Positions 6,622 through 12,633 of a DNA stretch of 15,926 nucleotides are shown here, in pieces. The notes below the pieces were generated by a model. That model had not been told where the DNA came from. It saw only the letters and a list, made by a program, of their open reading frames with translations, and did no database searches. Both the position numbers and the translations under genes were made by a program. Where the stretch lies: contig MHKO01000032.1 of assembly GCA_001818435.1 (NCBI GenBank), positions 4,321 through 20,246 of the forward strand. Reading direction: 5' to 3'. This stretch comes from Candidatus Komeilibacteria bacterium RIFCSPLOWO2_02_FULL_48_11. GTDB lineage: Bacteria; Patescibacteriota; Patescibacteriia; UBA2169. Numbering within the stretch: position 1 is the stretch's first letter; the number at the start of each line of letters is the position of its first letter.

Positions 6622-6659
6622 GGGATTTTTTTGCGCAAAAAAATCCCGGTTTTGGGATT
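6622..6659 (-). terminator. hicBA terminator overlapping a 26-bp perfect palindrome
   Basis: On the minus strand AATCCC-AAAACC-GGGATT (6659-6642) is followed by a T run (to 6637), a normal intrinsic terminator 24 bp past hicA. The GGGATT and T run also form the left half of a 26-bp perfect palindrome (6622-6647) with centre GCGC. Two mutually exclusive hairpins can therefore form. Confidence 0.75.
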
Positions 6660-6683
6660 AACTGTCTGGCCGTGAAATCGGGT

Positions 6684-6905
6684 TTATAAATACGGCCTGA
6701 AATCTTCTATGTTTTTATTTGATTGTTTTATGATTTTCATCATCAGCGCGCGGGACAATTCTTGACTGTGGAACGGGACGCAGGTTTCATGCACGCCGTC
6801 GCTTAAAATATAATGGCCGCCTTTTATTCTCATGATGCCAAATCCAAGCTTTTGCAAAGCCCGCAGCATTTTCTTTTGAGTTGTCTGCGGCATTCTGTTA
6901 GTCAT
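6684..6905 (-). CDS. hicA: HicA-family mRNA interferase toxin
   Basis: A small double-stranded-RNA-binding-fold toxin that cleaves mRNA and is held inactive by HicB. The 73 residues show the HicA pattern: LRALQKLGFGIMRIKGGHYIL with the expected catalytic histidine at 31 in a GxH turn, then TCVPFHSQELSRALMMKIIKQSN and IEDF, matching the family's VPxHxxxELxxGLLRxILKxxxIxxEEF pattern. It begins 3 bp after the hicB stop, so the pair is co-transcribed with the antitoxin first. An alternative start lies at Met5. The length is normal for HicA (about 60-90). Confidence 0.9.
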   Translation of the reverse strand: MTNRMPQTTQKKMLRALQKLGFGIMRIKGGHYILSDGVHETCVPFHSQELSRALMMKIIKQSNKNIEDFRPYL

Positions 6906-6908
6906 GGT

Positions 6909-7169
6909 TTAGGCAGGCGCAGGAACGCCCAGTTTGAAGAATTTCGGTTCGCGCGCGGATTTGTAGTTTACGTCTTTCGGCAATGACCTGCCTTGTTCAA
7001 TGTAATATTCAATGCACAGAGATATTGCTTCTCTGGCGTTTTTCATTGCTTCTTCCGGGGTTCTGCCCTCAGTACAAATTTCAGGAAATGAGGGCACGTC
7101 AACAATATACCCTCCCTCATCGTTGTCTATAAATTTCACGGTATAATTATGAATTTTTTTAGATTGCAT
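6909..7169 (-). CDS. hicB: HicB-family antitoxin, short form
   Basis: Antitoxin with a partial RNase-H fold that binds and blocks HicA. Residues 9-60 (YTVKFIDNDEGGYIVDVPSF, then PEICTEGRTPEEAMKNAREAI) match the HicB core pattern GGYxxxxPxxPGxxxxGxTxxEAxxNxxEAI. Only about 25 residues follow, with no visible helix-turn-helix or ribbon-helix-helix domain, so the 86-residue protein resembles the short HicB-like forms. That raises the question of how the operon represses itself. It has its own promoter and lies between the terminator of the small membrane protein and smc, a self-contained cassette among housekeeping genes. Confidence 0.9.
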   Translation of the reverse strand: MQSKKIHNYTVKFIDNDEGGYIVDVPSFPEICTEGRTPEEAMKNAREAISLCIEYYIEQGRSLPKDVNYKSAREPKFFKLGVPAPA

Positions 7170-7178
7170 AGTGAGTAT

Positions 7179-7207
7179 ATGATAGCAAAGCGTGAGAATT
7201 TCGTCAA
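7179..7207 (-). promoter_or_regulatory. hicBA promoter
   Basis: Minus strand: TTGACG (7207-7202), exactly 17 bp, TATCAT (7184-7179). The -10 box ends 9 bp before the hicB ATG, so the mRNA has little or no leader, and no Shine-Dalgarno is present. Confidence 0.65.
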
Positions 7208-7241
7208 TTTCATTAGAGAACGGGAAAAAAATTAGGGTGAC

Positions 7242-7275
7242 AAAAAATTCCCCTGAACACTGTTATGTCCAGGGG
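7242..7275 (-). terminator. Intrinsic terminator after the 66-residue membrane protein
   Basis: Minus-strand stem CCCCTG / CAGGGG (7275-7270 with 7255-7250), with further partial pairing in the loop, followed by AATTTTTT. It closes the unit above hicBA, 8 bp after the stop codon of the small gene. Confidence 0.82.
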
Positions 7276-7282
7276 ATTCACG

Positions 7283-7483
7283 TCAAAGTAAATGCATGAG
7301 AGTCCAAATAGCGTACATTGGCACCCACAGTATGACAGTCCAGACCGCCGTGGCTGCCAGGTTAGCATAAACGATTCGTGAGTCAATCTCGTAGCCTTGG
7401 CACGAGTAGGCTCTCCGAATCCTCTCAGCCCCACACATCACCAGCAGGGCTATTATAAATATAAAAAGAGCCATGAGCGTCAT
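7283..7483 (-). CDS. Small two-helix membrane protein, unknown function
   Basis: I do not recognise this 66-residue protein. It has a hydrophobic helix at about 2-18 (MTLMALFIFIIALLVMCG), a charged loop (AERIRRAYSCQGYEIDSR) and a second helix at about 40-65 rich in Trp and aromatic residues (WTVILWVPMYAIWTLMHLL). The positively charged ERIRR after helix 1 would place the loop in the cytoplasm. Cysteines are at 17 and 28. It is likely real: a full Shine-Dalgarno stands at ideal distance, and an intrinsic terminator follows 8 bp after the stop. It lies 36 bp below rnc and may be the last gene of the rpmF-nusB-rnc unit. No homology-based role can be given from sequence alone. Confidence 0.72.
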   Translation of the reverse strand: MTLMALFIFIIALLVMCGAERIRRAYSCQGYEIDSRIVYANLAATAVWTVILWVPMYAIWTLMHLL

Positions 7484-7487
7484 TGTC

Positions 7488-7498
7488 TCACCTCCTTT
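7488..7498 (-). promoter_or_regulatory. Strong Shine-Dalgarno of the 66-residue protein
   Basis: Minus strand AAAGGAGGTGA, then GACA, then ATG. GGAGG is 7 bases from the start codon. No other gene in this window has a comparable site, which both decides this start and marks the gene as unusually well translated. Confidence 0.8.
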
Positions 7499-7519
7499 GT
7501 CTAGACGATAAGACGCATA

Positions 7520-8212
7520 TCACTCCCACCCCTTTGCTTTCAGCCCGGCCTCGGCAGCCGCGGTTTCGGCTTCTTGCTTGGAAGTGCCCAGGCCTTCGGC
7601 CACCAGTTCATCGCCAATATAGACGCCAACCACAAATTCCTTATTATGGTCTGGCCCTCTTTCGCGGATAACCCGGTAGGTCGGGGTAAGGCCGATTTTT
7701 TCCTGGGTTGCTTCCTGAAACTTGGTTTTTGAATCAAGATAAAGTTTGTGTTCAATAATGTAGGCAAGTTTCGCGAGAATGTGGCGTTCAATGAATTCTT
7801 TGACTATTTGGTAGCCTTGGTCAAGATAAATAGCGCCAATCAAGGCTTCCATGGCATTGGCTAAAATATAGTTGCGGGCTTTGGTGTTCTTATCCTTGCT
7901 CTCGCCGCGCGACAAATAAAGATAATCTTCAATTTCCAAAGTCCGGGCCACGCTGGCCAGATTATTGGCATTAACTAAAGCCGCGCGCCAGTTGGTGAGT
8001 TCGCCTTCGGGATTGGGGAAGTTAGTATAAAGGTGTTCAGTAACCGCCATTTCCAAAACCGCGTCCCCTAAAAATTCCAGGCGCTCATTGTGATCGAGTT
8101 CAAAAGACGGGTTCTCGTTCAAATACGAACGGTGGACCATGGCCTGGCGGAGAAGATTTTTATTGTTAAAGCCAAGGCCAAGGGTTTTTTCAAGAGGCAG
8201 GATGTCCTTCAT
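7520..8212 (-). CDS. rnc: Ribonuclease III
   Basis: Endonuclease cutting double-stranded RNA, needed for rRNA processing and antisense-RNA turnover. The N-terminal catalytic domain carries NERLEFLGDAVL (42-53), with metal-binding acidic residues E43, E46 and D50 by comparison with E. coli E38, E41 and D45. The second catalytic helix reads LANAMEALIGAIYLD (117-131): E122 matches E. coli E117, but the position of D114 is Asn119. The C-terminal double-stranded-RNA-binding domain spans about 160-228 (DSKTKFQEATQ, PTYRVIRERGPDHNKEF, GLGTSKQEAETAAA). The 230 residues are normal for the family. It follows rpmF and nusB in the same direction, with 148 bp of repeat DNA between it and nusB. Confidence 0.96.
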   Translation of the reverse strand: MKDILPLEKTLGLGFNNKNLLRQAMVHRSYLNENPSFELDHNERLEFLGDAVLEMAVTEHLYTNFPNPEGELTNWRAALVNANNLASVARTLEIEDYLYLSRGESKDKNTKARNYILANAMEALIGAIYLDQGYQIVKEFIERHILAKLAYIIEHKLYLDSKTKFQEATQEKIGLTPTYRVIRERGPDHNKEFVVGVYIGDELVAEGLGTSKQEAETAAAEAGLKAKGWE

Positions 8213-8220
8213 AGTAATCG

Positions 8221-8357
8221 GAAAACAGTTGTCGGGAATTGTTATATTGCCAAATTGTTAAATTGTTATGTTACAACTTTATTTTGTCTCGAAAACAATA
8301 TAACAATATAACAGTATAACAATTTTTCTCGATTTCTGATTTCTGGCAACTGTTTTC
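8221..8357. repeat. Nested inverted repeat between nusB and rnc (family A, copy 2)
   Basis: Outer perfect 11-bp arms GAAAACAGTTG (8221-8231) and CAACTGTTTTC (8347-8357) enclose the family A element: AATTGTTATA (8237-8246) and TATAACAATT (8315-8324), with tandem TTGTTA/TAACAA units and the loop AACTTTATTTTGTCTC. It fills the nusB-rnc gap. The resulting long hairpin could act on mRNA stability or be a processing site, which would be notable directly upstream of the RNase III gene. Confidence 0.72.
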
Positions 8358-8360
8358 TTG

Positions 8361-8852
8361 TTAATTAATAGAGGCGCTGACTTGCGGATTTTTTGTTTTA
8401 TCATTGGCTTGCTCGTTCTGAATCTTGGGATGATTTTCCTTTACCATATCTTTATAAATACTGCCCAGAACGCCGTTGACGAACTTGCCCGAGGAAGCGC
8501 CGCCAAAGGTTTTGGCCAGTTCAATGGCTTCATTGATGGCCACTTTCGGCGGAATAGACTCATCCATGGTCAACTCATAAATGCCGACGCGCAGCACATT
8601 GCGGTCCACGTTGGTGATTTGCTCCAGCGGCCATTCCGGCGCGTAAGCCGTAATTGTTTTGTCAATTTCATGGCGCCGTTCCTCAACGCCTTTGGCCAGG
8701 TTAATAACAAAAGATTGGTCAGCCAGTCCTGGCGCCAAATTAGTAAAGTTGCGTTTTACCAGCACCAGCAACCCCCCGGCCGGGCAGCCGTTAAAATCCC
8801 ATTCGTACAAGCTTTGCAAAGCCACGGTTCGGGCGAGATGGCGGTTGGACAT
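8361..8852 (-). CDS. nusB: Transcription antitermination factor NusB
   Basis: An all-helical protein that binds boxA RNA with NusE (S10) and supports antitermination on rRNA operons. The 163 residues open with SNRHLARTVALQSLYEWDF, the N-terminal Arg-rich helix of NusB. They continue with INLAKGVEERRHEIDKTITAYAPEWPLEQITNVDRNVLRVGIYEL and PPKVAINEAIELAKTFGGASSGKFVNGVLGSIYKD, the most conserved C-terminal block of the family. About 25 polar residues after KDMVKEN form a non-conserved tail. It begins 13 bp after the rpmF stop and shares its promoter. No Shine-Dalgarno precedes the ATG. Confidence 0.95.
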   Translation of the reverse strand: MSNRHLARTVALQSLYEWDFNGCPAGGLLVLVKRNFTNLAPGLADQSFVINLAKGVEERRHEIDKTITAYAPEWPLEQITNVDRNVLRVGIYELTMDESIPPKVAINEAIELAKTFGGASSGKFVNGVLGSIYKDMVKENHPKIQNEQANDKTKNPQVSASIN

Positions 8853-8865
8853 AAAATTATTAAGG

Positions 8866-9036
8866 TTATTCTTTTTTCTTCCCTTTTTGGTAATGGCCGC
8901 ATTTGGGGCAAAGCCGGTGCGATTGCACGGCTCCGCCGCATTCTTTACAGGCGGAAAGTTTTATCTTTTTAAGGGCAAAATGAGCCGCGCGCCGGCGTTT
9001 GTGGGAAGAAGTGCGGTGGTGTGATTGGAGAGCCAT
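8866..9036 (-). CDS. rpmF: 50S ribosomal protein bL32
   Basis: A large-subunit protein. The 56-residue translation from the ATG at 9036 reads MALQSHHRTSSHKRRRAAHF, then ALKKIKLSACKECGGAVQSH, then RLCPKCGHYQKGKKKE. The early basic segment with HRTSSHKRRR-type sequence and the zinc ribbon made of C30-x2-C33 and C43-x2-C46 are diagnostic of bL32; with all four cysteines it is the zinc-binding form. It is the first gene of the rpmF-nusB-rnc run and lies opposite dnaA, sharing a 167-bp divergent promoter region. The normal neighbours of rpmF (the DUF177 gene and plsX) are not here. Confidence 0.95.
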   Translation of the reverse strand: MALQSHHRTSSHKRRRAAHFALKKIKLSACKECGGAVQSHRLCPKCGHYQKGKKKE

Positions 9037-9071
9037 AAAGTTTGCGGGATAAAGCTAAATTGATTAATCGT

Positions 9072-9100
9072 AGTATAGTGAATAAGAGAGGATTTGGCAA
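9072..9100 (-). promoter_or_regulatory. rpmF-nusB-rnc promoter
   Basis: Minus strand: TTGCCA (9100-9095), exactly 17 bp, TATACT (9077-9072). Five of six matches in each box. The expected start of transcription is near 9065, leaving a leader of about 30 bases without a Shine-Dalgarno. Confidence 0.78.
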
Positions 9101-9131
9101 GTTTCCCCATCTTGCCCCCACCTTATGTACA

Positions 9132-9140
9132 TGGGGATAA
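9132..9140 (-). promoter_or_regulatory. Possible DnaA box in the dnaA-rpmF intergenic region
   Basis: TGGGGATAA (minus strand TTATCCCCA) differs at one base from the DnaA box TTATCCACA. A poorer site TTATGTACA lies at 9123-9131. One good site upstream of dnaA fits autoregulation; there is no cluster that would justify calling an origin. Confidence 0.4.
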
Positions 9141-9160
9141 TTTTATGCTAGATAGAATTG

Positions 9161-9195
9161 TGATATAGTAAAAATCAACGCGCAAAAAATTGCGC
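9161..9195 (+). promoter_or_regulatory. dnaA extended -10 promoter and start-proximal hairpin
   Basis: TGATATAGT (9161-9169) is an extended -10 element; the -35 region is poor. The predicted transcript then contains a perfect hairpin GCGCAA-AAAA-TTGCGC (9180-9195) ending 8 bases before the ATG at 9204. It occupies the place where a Shine-Dalgarno would normally lie. Confidence 0.5.
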
Positions 9196-9203
9196 TAAAT
9201 TCT

Positions 9204-10592
9204 ATGGATAATAATCAACTCTGGCAGGCCGTTCTGGGCGAACTGGAACTGGTAATAAGCAAGGTGCATTTTACCACCTGGTTTCGCAACACTGGCGTGA
9301 TTGATTGGTCCGGCGCCAAGGTGGTGGTGGCGGTGCCGAACAATTTCACCAAAGCCTGGCTGGAGAGCAAATATCACAAATCAATCATCCAGGTTCTGCA
9401 GAACGTAACCGAGAACCAGGTGAGCGAGGTGGAATACCGGGTGGAAGCCGGCAAGAAGGCGGAGGCCGTTCGGGCCGCGGCGCGCGGCGCCGAAGCCGCG
9501 GACGTTCGACATCTGGAGCGCCCGGCTGTTGGCAGTGGTTCTTCAGAACCGCTGGGCGCGGTTAGCGCCTCGGGCTTGAATCCGCGTTATATTTTTTCCA
9601 GCTTTATCGTGGGCAAGGGCAATGAGCTGGCTTGCGCCGCGGCCGCGCGCGTGGCCAAAGAACCGGGCACCAAGTATAACCCGCTGTTTTTGTATGGCGG
9701 CGTGGGTTTGGGCAAAACCCACTTGATGCAAGCCGTGGGCAATGAATTATTGCGCACCTCGCCGCACCTCAAAATGCTTTACACCACCAGCGAACAGTTC
9801 ACCAATGATTACGTGGCGGCCATTAAATCCGGCTCAATGGATAGGTTCAAAAACAAATACCGCACCGTTGATTTTTTACTGGTTGACGACATTCAGTTTA
9901 TCGGCGGCAAGGAGCAGACCCAGGAGGAGTTTTTTCACACTTTCAACGCTTTGCGCGACATCCAAAAGCAGATTGTCTTGACTTCCGACCGGCCACCCAA
10001 GGCCATTCCGGCTTTGGAAGAGCGGCTGATTTCCCGTTTTGAGTGGGGCATGATTGTAGATATCGCCAGCCCGGATTTGGAAACCCGAATGGCCATTCTG
10101 CAGTCCAAGAGCCAGGAGCGCCAGGCCGCGCTCAACGACGAGGTGTCGCGGTATTTGGCCATCAACATTCAAAGCAACGTCCGCGAACTGGAAGGAGCGC
10201 TCAATAAACTTTTGGCTCTCTGCGAGCTGAACAACACCCCGCCGTCCTTGGAAGCGGCCAAAAGCGTGGTGAGCTCAATTACCATGAGCCAAAAGAAGGG
10301 CGGCATTACCAGCCGCGAACTGTTGCGCGTGGTTTCGGAATACTTTGACATTACTTTGGACGAGCTGACCGGCCAGTCGCGGCGCAAAGAGCTGGTGGTG
10401 CCGCGCCAGATTACCATGTTTCTGATGCGCGAAGAGCTGGACGCTTCTTACCCGGCCATCGGCAAGGAGTTGGGCGACCGCGACCACACCACGGCCATGC
10501 ACGCTTATGGCAAAATCAAGCGCGACCAGGACGCTGACGAGCGCGTTCGGCAGGATATAATGTTTATCAGGCAAAGATTGTATAATGGATAG
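9204..10592 (+). CDS. dnaA: Chromosomal replication initiator DnaA
   Basis: ATP-dependent initiator that binds DnaA boxes and opens the origin. Domain I (1-80) starts MDNNQLWQAVLGELELVISK and contains the FTTWF motif. Domain II (about 81-125) is an Ala/Glu/Arg-rich linker. Domain III, from NPRYIFSSFIVGKGNELA, has Walker A GGVGLGKT (165-172), Walker B LLVDDI (225-230) and the arginine-finger segment ERLISRF (273-279). Domain IV ends with the DNA-binding signature GDRDHTTAMHAYGKIKRD (424-441). At 462 residues it is full length. The usual neighbours dnaN, recF and rpmH are absent; rpmF is divergent upstream and a GspE/PilB-like gene follows. A weak extended -10 promoter and a possible DnaA box precede it, and a terminator follows. 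Confidence 0.98.
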   Translation: MDNNQLWQAVLGELELVISKVHFTTWFRNTGVIDWSGAKVVVAVPNNFTKAWLESKYHKSIIQVLQNVTENQVSEVEYRVEAGKKAEAVRAAARGAEAADVRHLERPAVGSGSSEPLGAVSASGLNPRYIFSSFIVGKGNELACAAAARVAKEPGTKYNPLFLYGGVGLGKTHLMQAVGNELLRTSPHLKMLYTTSEQFTNDYVAAIKSGSMDRFKNKYRTVDFLLVDDIQFIGGKEQTQEEFFHTFNALRDIQKQIVLTSDRPPKAIPALEERLISRFEWGMIVDIASPDLETRMAILQSKSQERQAALNDEVSRYLAINIQSNVRELEGALNKLLALCELNNTPPSLEAAKSVVSSITMSQKKGGITSRELLRVVSEYFDITLDELTGQSRRKELVVPRQITMFLMREELDASYPAIGKELGDRDHTTAMHAYGKIKRDQDADERVRQDIMFIRQRLYNG

Positions 10593-10621
10593 ATTCTGTT
10601 TCGTGGTTAGCCCGCCGCCTG

Positions 10622-10657
10622 CCCGCCGAAGAGGAGGGATGAGGCGGGTTTTATTTT
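10622..10657 (+). terminator. dnaA terminator made from a family B palindrome
   Basis: CCCGCC (10622-10627) pairs with GGCGGG (10643-10648), 15-base loop, followed by TTTTATTTT. A second CCCGCC stands just upstream (10611-10616). The arms are the same as those of the palindromes in smc and rpsP, here followed by a T run and so apparently used as a terminator. Confidence 0.75.
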
Positions 10658-10670
10658 GGAATAAAATCTG

Positions 10671-10781
10671 AATGTCAAAGTTCAAATGTCAAATGAATGT
10701 CAAAACCAAAAGGTTAAAATACATATTTGACATTTAGTCATTTGACCTTGATTTGGCATTTGGATTTTGGGCTTTGACATT
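10671..10781. repeat. Inverted repeat of TCAAA/TTTGA words (family E) after dnaA
   Basis: Arms AATGTCAAAG (10671-10680) and CTTTGACATT (10772-10781). The interior repeats variants of AATGTCAAA and TTTGACATTT. Together with the terminator it fills most of the 228-bp gap between dnaA and the GspE-like gene. A related direct repeat (GAACTTT units) is found in valS at 14117-14144. Confidence 0.65.
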
Positions 10782-10808
10782 TATTTGGTTATTTTTCTCC
10801 CAATGCGA

Positions 10809-10814
10809 TATAAT
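10809..10814 (+). promoter_or_regulatory. -10 box of a likely leaderless promoter
   Basis: Perfect TATAAT ending 6 bp before the ATG at 10821, so the predicted transcript begins at the start codon. The -35 (TTGGTT at 10785-10790, 18-bp spacer) is poor. No Shine-Dalgarno is present. Confidence 0.55.
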
Positions 10815-10820
10815 ATCCTT

Positions 10821-12551
10821 ATGTCCACCAACAATCCTTCAATCGAAGACTTATTGCGCCCGCCTGCCGCGGCGCCAGCTAAAAAAGACGAGCCAAGCAT
10901 TGAACCAGTGGCCACCGAAAAGCTGGGCGAGAAAATGGGGGAGATAGAGCGGCAGCAGAAAGAGCAAGAAACCGCGGCCAAAGCCGCGGCCTTGGGCCTG
11001 CCTTATATTGATTTTTCCAGCGCGCTTATTGACCGCGAAGCTTTGCCGCTTTTAACTCGTGCCGAGATTGAGGCCTTGCGGACCGTGGTGTTTTTAGCAA
11101 CGGAAAAAGAATTGCGCCTGGCCACGGTTAATCCCACGTCCGAGGTGGTGGCCAAGCTTGAAGAACTGTCGCAACTGCACAACGCCCACAGCGCGCTTTA
11201 CCTTATTTCCGAATCCAGTTTCAAAAAAGCGCTGGCCGAATTTGACAAGATTCCCAAAAAGTCAAAAGTCGCCAGAGCCGTCAGCATCACGGCCGAGGAT
11301 TTGGAGCGTTTTAAGGCGGACGTGGCTGATTTAAGCGCTTTGCCGGCCAAAATCGCCAGTTTGCCTTTAACCGATGTCATGACCATTATTCTGGCAGCTG
11401 GCATTGCCTCAGAAGCTTCGGATATTCATATTGAGGCTGAAGCCAATGGCATTAAGTTGCGTTTTCGTTTGGATGGCGTGCTGCACGATATGGCTACTTT
11501 GGCTAATGACGTCTGGGGGCAGGTGATTGCGCGCATCAAGCTTATCTCTAAACTCAAAATCAACATTACTGATAAACCCCAAGACGGTCGCATTACGATT
11601 GAGCTGCCAAACGACAAGCTGGATATCCGCGTTTCCACTCTGCCCACGGCTTATGGCGAAAGCGTGGTTATGCGCCTACTTCGTTCTTCGTCAGTCGGAT
11701 TGCAGTTTGAGGACTTAGGTTTGCGCGGCAAATCATTTAATGATTTAAAGCGCGAGGTGGAGCGGCCCAATGGCATGATTCTGACTACCGGCCCCACTGG
11801 CTCGGGTAAAACCACCACCTTGTACGCTATTTTGAACAAACTCAACAATCAAGAAACCAAGATTATCACTTTGGAGGACCCGATTGAGTACAAGTTGGAG
11901 GGCGTTAATCAGAGCCAGGTTGATGCTGGCCGCGATTACACTTTTGCCAAAGGCCTGCGCTCCATTCTGCGCCAAGACCCGGACGTGGTCATGGTCGGCG
12001 AAATCCGCGATTTGGAAACAGCGGACGTGGCCATCAATGCGGCCCTGACCGGCCATCTGGTGCTTTCTACCTTGCACACCAACGACGCCTCCGGCGCCAT
12101 TCCTCGCTTTTTGGCCATGGGCGTCAAGCCGTTTTTGCTCTCCCCAGCCGTTAACGCCATTATCGGCCAGCGGTTGGTGCGCCGCATCTGCGAGGCCTGC
12201 AAAGAAAAAGTGGAATTAGACAGCGCCATGCTCTCTCGCGTTTCTAAAGTGCTGGAATCAATTCCGAAAAATTCCGGTTTTAGCGTGGATGCTGGCAAAG
12301 AATTAGTATTTTACCAAGGCAAGAAGTGCGGCCAGTGCAATCAGAGCGGTTTTAAGGGCCGAATCGGTATTTACGAAATTTTCACTCTGACTCCGGCCAT
12401 TGAAAAGATGATTCTGCCCGGCACGGTCGGGGAGAGTGAAATAAAAGCCGCGGCCCAGGCAGCGGGCATGCTTACCATGGCCCAGGACGGCATCTTAAAA
12501 GCCCTGGACGGCATCACCAGCGTGGCTGAGGTTTTCCGAGTGACAGAATGA
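10821..12551 (+). CDS. GspE/PulE/PilB-family secretion or pilus-assembly ATPase
   Basis: A hexameric cytoplasmic ATPase powering type IV pilus extension or type II secretion. The ATG at 10821 is chosen over an in-frame start 54 bp upstream because that one precedes the -10 box. The 576 residues contain an N-terminal domain (LGLPYIDFSSALIDREALPLL, about 60-80) of the GspE N-terminal type. The core follows with SDIHIEAEANGIKLRFRLDG, Walker A GPTGSGKTTT (324-333), the Asp box LEDPIEYKLEGVNQSQV, Walker B VVMVGEIRDLETADVA (E394) and the His box STLHTNDA. The zinc tetracysteine C457-x2-C460 / C503-x2-C506 is typical of PilB and GspE. In CPR bacteria such ATPases usually serve type IV pili, but no pilC, pilT, pilM or pilin gene is in this window, so I give no symbol. 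It ends convergent with valS. Confidence 0.95.
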   Translation: MSTNNPSIEDLLRPPAAAPAKKDEPSIEPVATEKLGEKMGEIERQQKEQETAAKAAALGLPYIDFSSALIDREALPLLTRAEIEALRTVVFLATEKELRLATVNPTSEVVAKLEELSQLHNAHSALYLISESSFKKALAEFDKIPKKSKVARAVSITAEDLERFKADVADLSALPAKIASLPLTDVMTIILAAGIASEASDIHIEAEANGIKLRFRLDGVLHDMATLANDVWGQVIARIKLISKLKINITDKPQDGRITIELPNDKLDIRVSTLPTAYGESVVMRLLRSSSVGLQFEDLGLRGKSFNDLKREVERPNGMILTTGPTGSGKTTTLYAILNKLNNQETKIITLEDPIEYKLEGVNQSQVDAGRDYTFAKGLRSILRQDPDVVMVGEIRDLETADVAINAALTGHLVLSTLHTNDASGAIPRFLAMGVKPFLLSPAVNAIIGQRLVRRICEACKEKVELDSAMLSRVSKVLESIPKNSGFSVDAGKELVFYQGKKCGQCNQSGFKGRIGIYEIFTLTPAIEKMILPGTVGESEIKAAAQAAGMLTMAQDGILKALDGITSVAEVFRVTE

Positions 12552-12553
12552 TA

Positions 12554-12630
12554 AGCGACCCGAATCCCGCACTTTTTTTCGGATTACGAAAAAAGGTGCG
12601 GGACCCGAATTGCATCCGAATTATCCGAAT
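12554..12630. repeat. CCGAAT repeat (family D) holding a nested hairpin
   Basis: AGCGACCCGAAT (12554-12565) and GACCCGAATTGCATCCGAAT (12602-12621) also occur, directly joined, at 13486-13517 inside valS. Here they are separated by a 36-bp hairpin (12566-12601). Confidence 0.75.
12565..12603. terminator. Bidirectional terminator between convergent GspE-like gene and valS
   Basis: A long stem pairs TCCCGCAC (12565-12572) with GTGCGGGA (12596-12603) and continues as TTTTTTTCG against CGAAAAAA with loop GATTA. About 17 paired positions, with T runs within the stem in both directions, lie 14 bp past the plus-strand stop and 31 bp from the valS stop. Its outer arms match family G. Confidence 0.7.
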
Positions 12631-12633
12631 TTT

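Noticed and set aside
8358..8972. Plus-strand frame (204 codons) over nusB and rpmF
   Set aside because: It runs antisense across two confidently identified genes and a spacer, without ribosome-binding site or sensible protein features.
9037..9203. Replication origin between rpmF and dnaA
   Set aside because: Only one near-consensus DnaA box and one poor site were found, with no clear AT-rich unwinding repeats, so autoregulation is the simpler reading.
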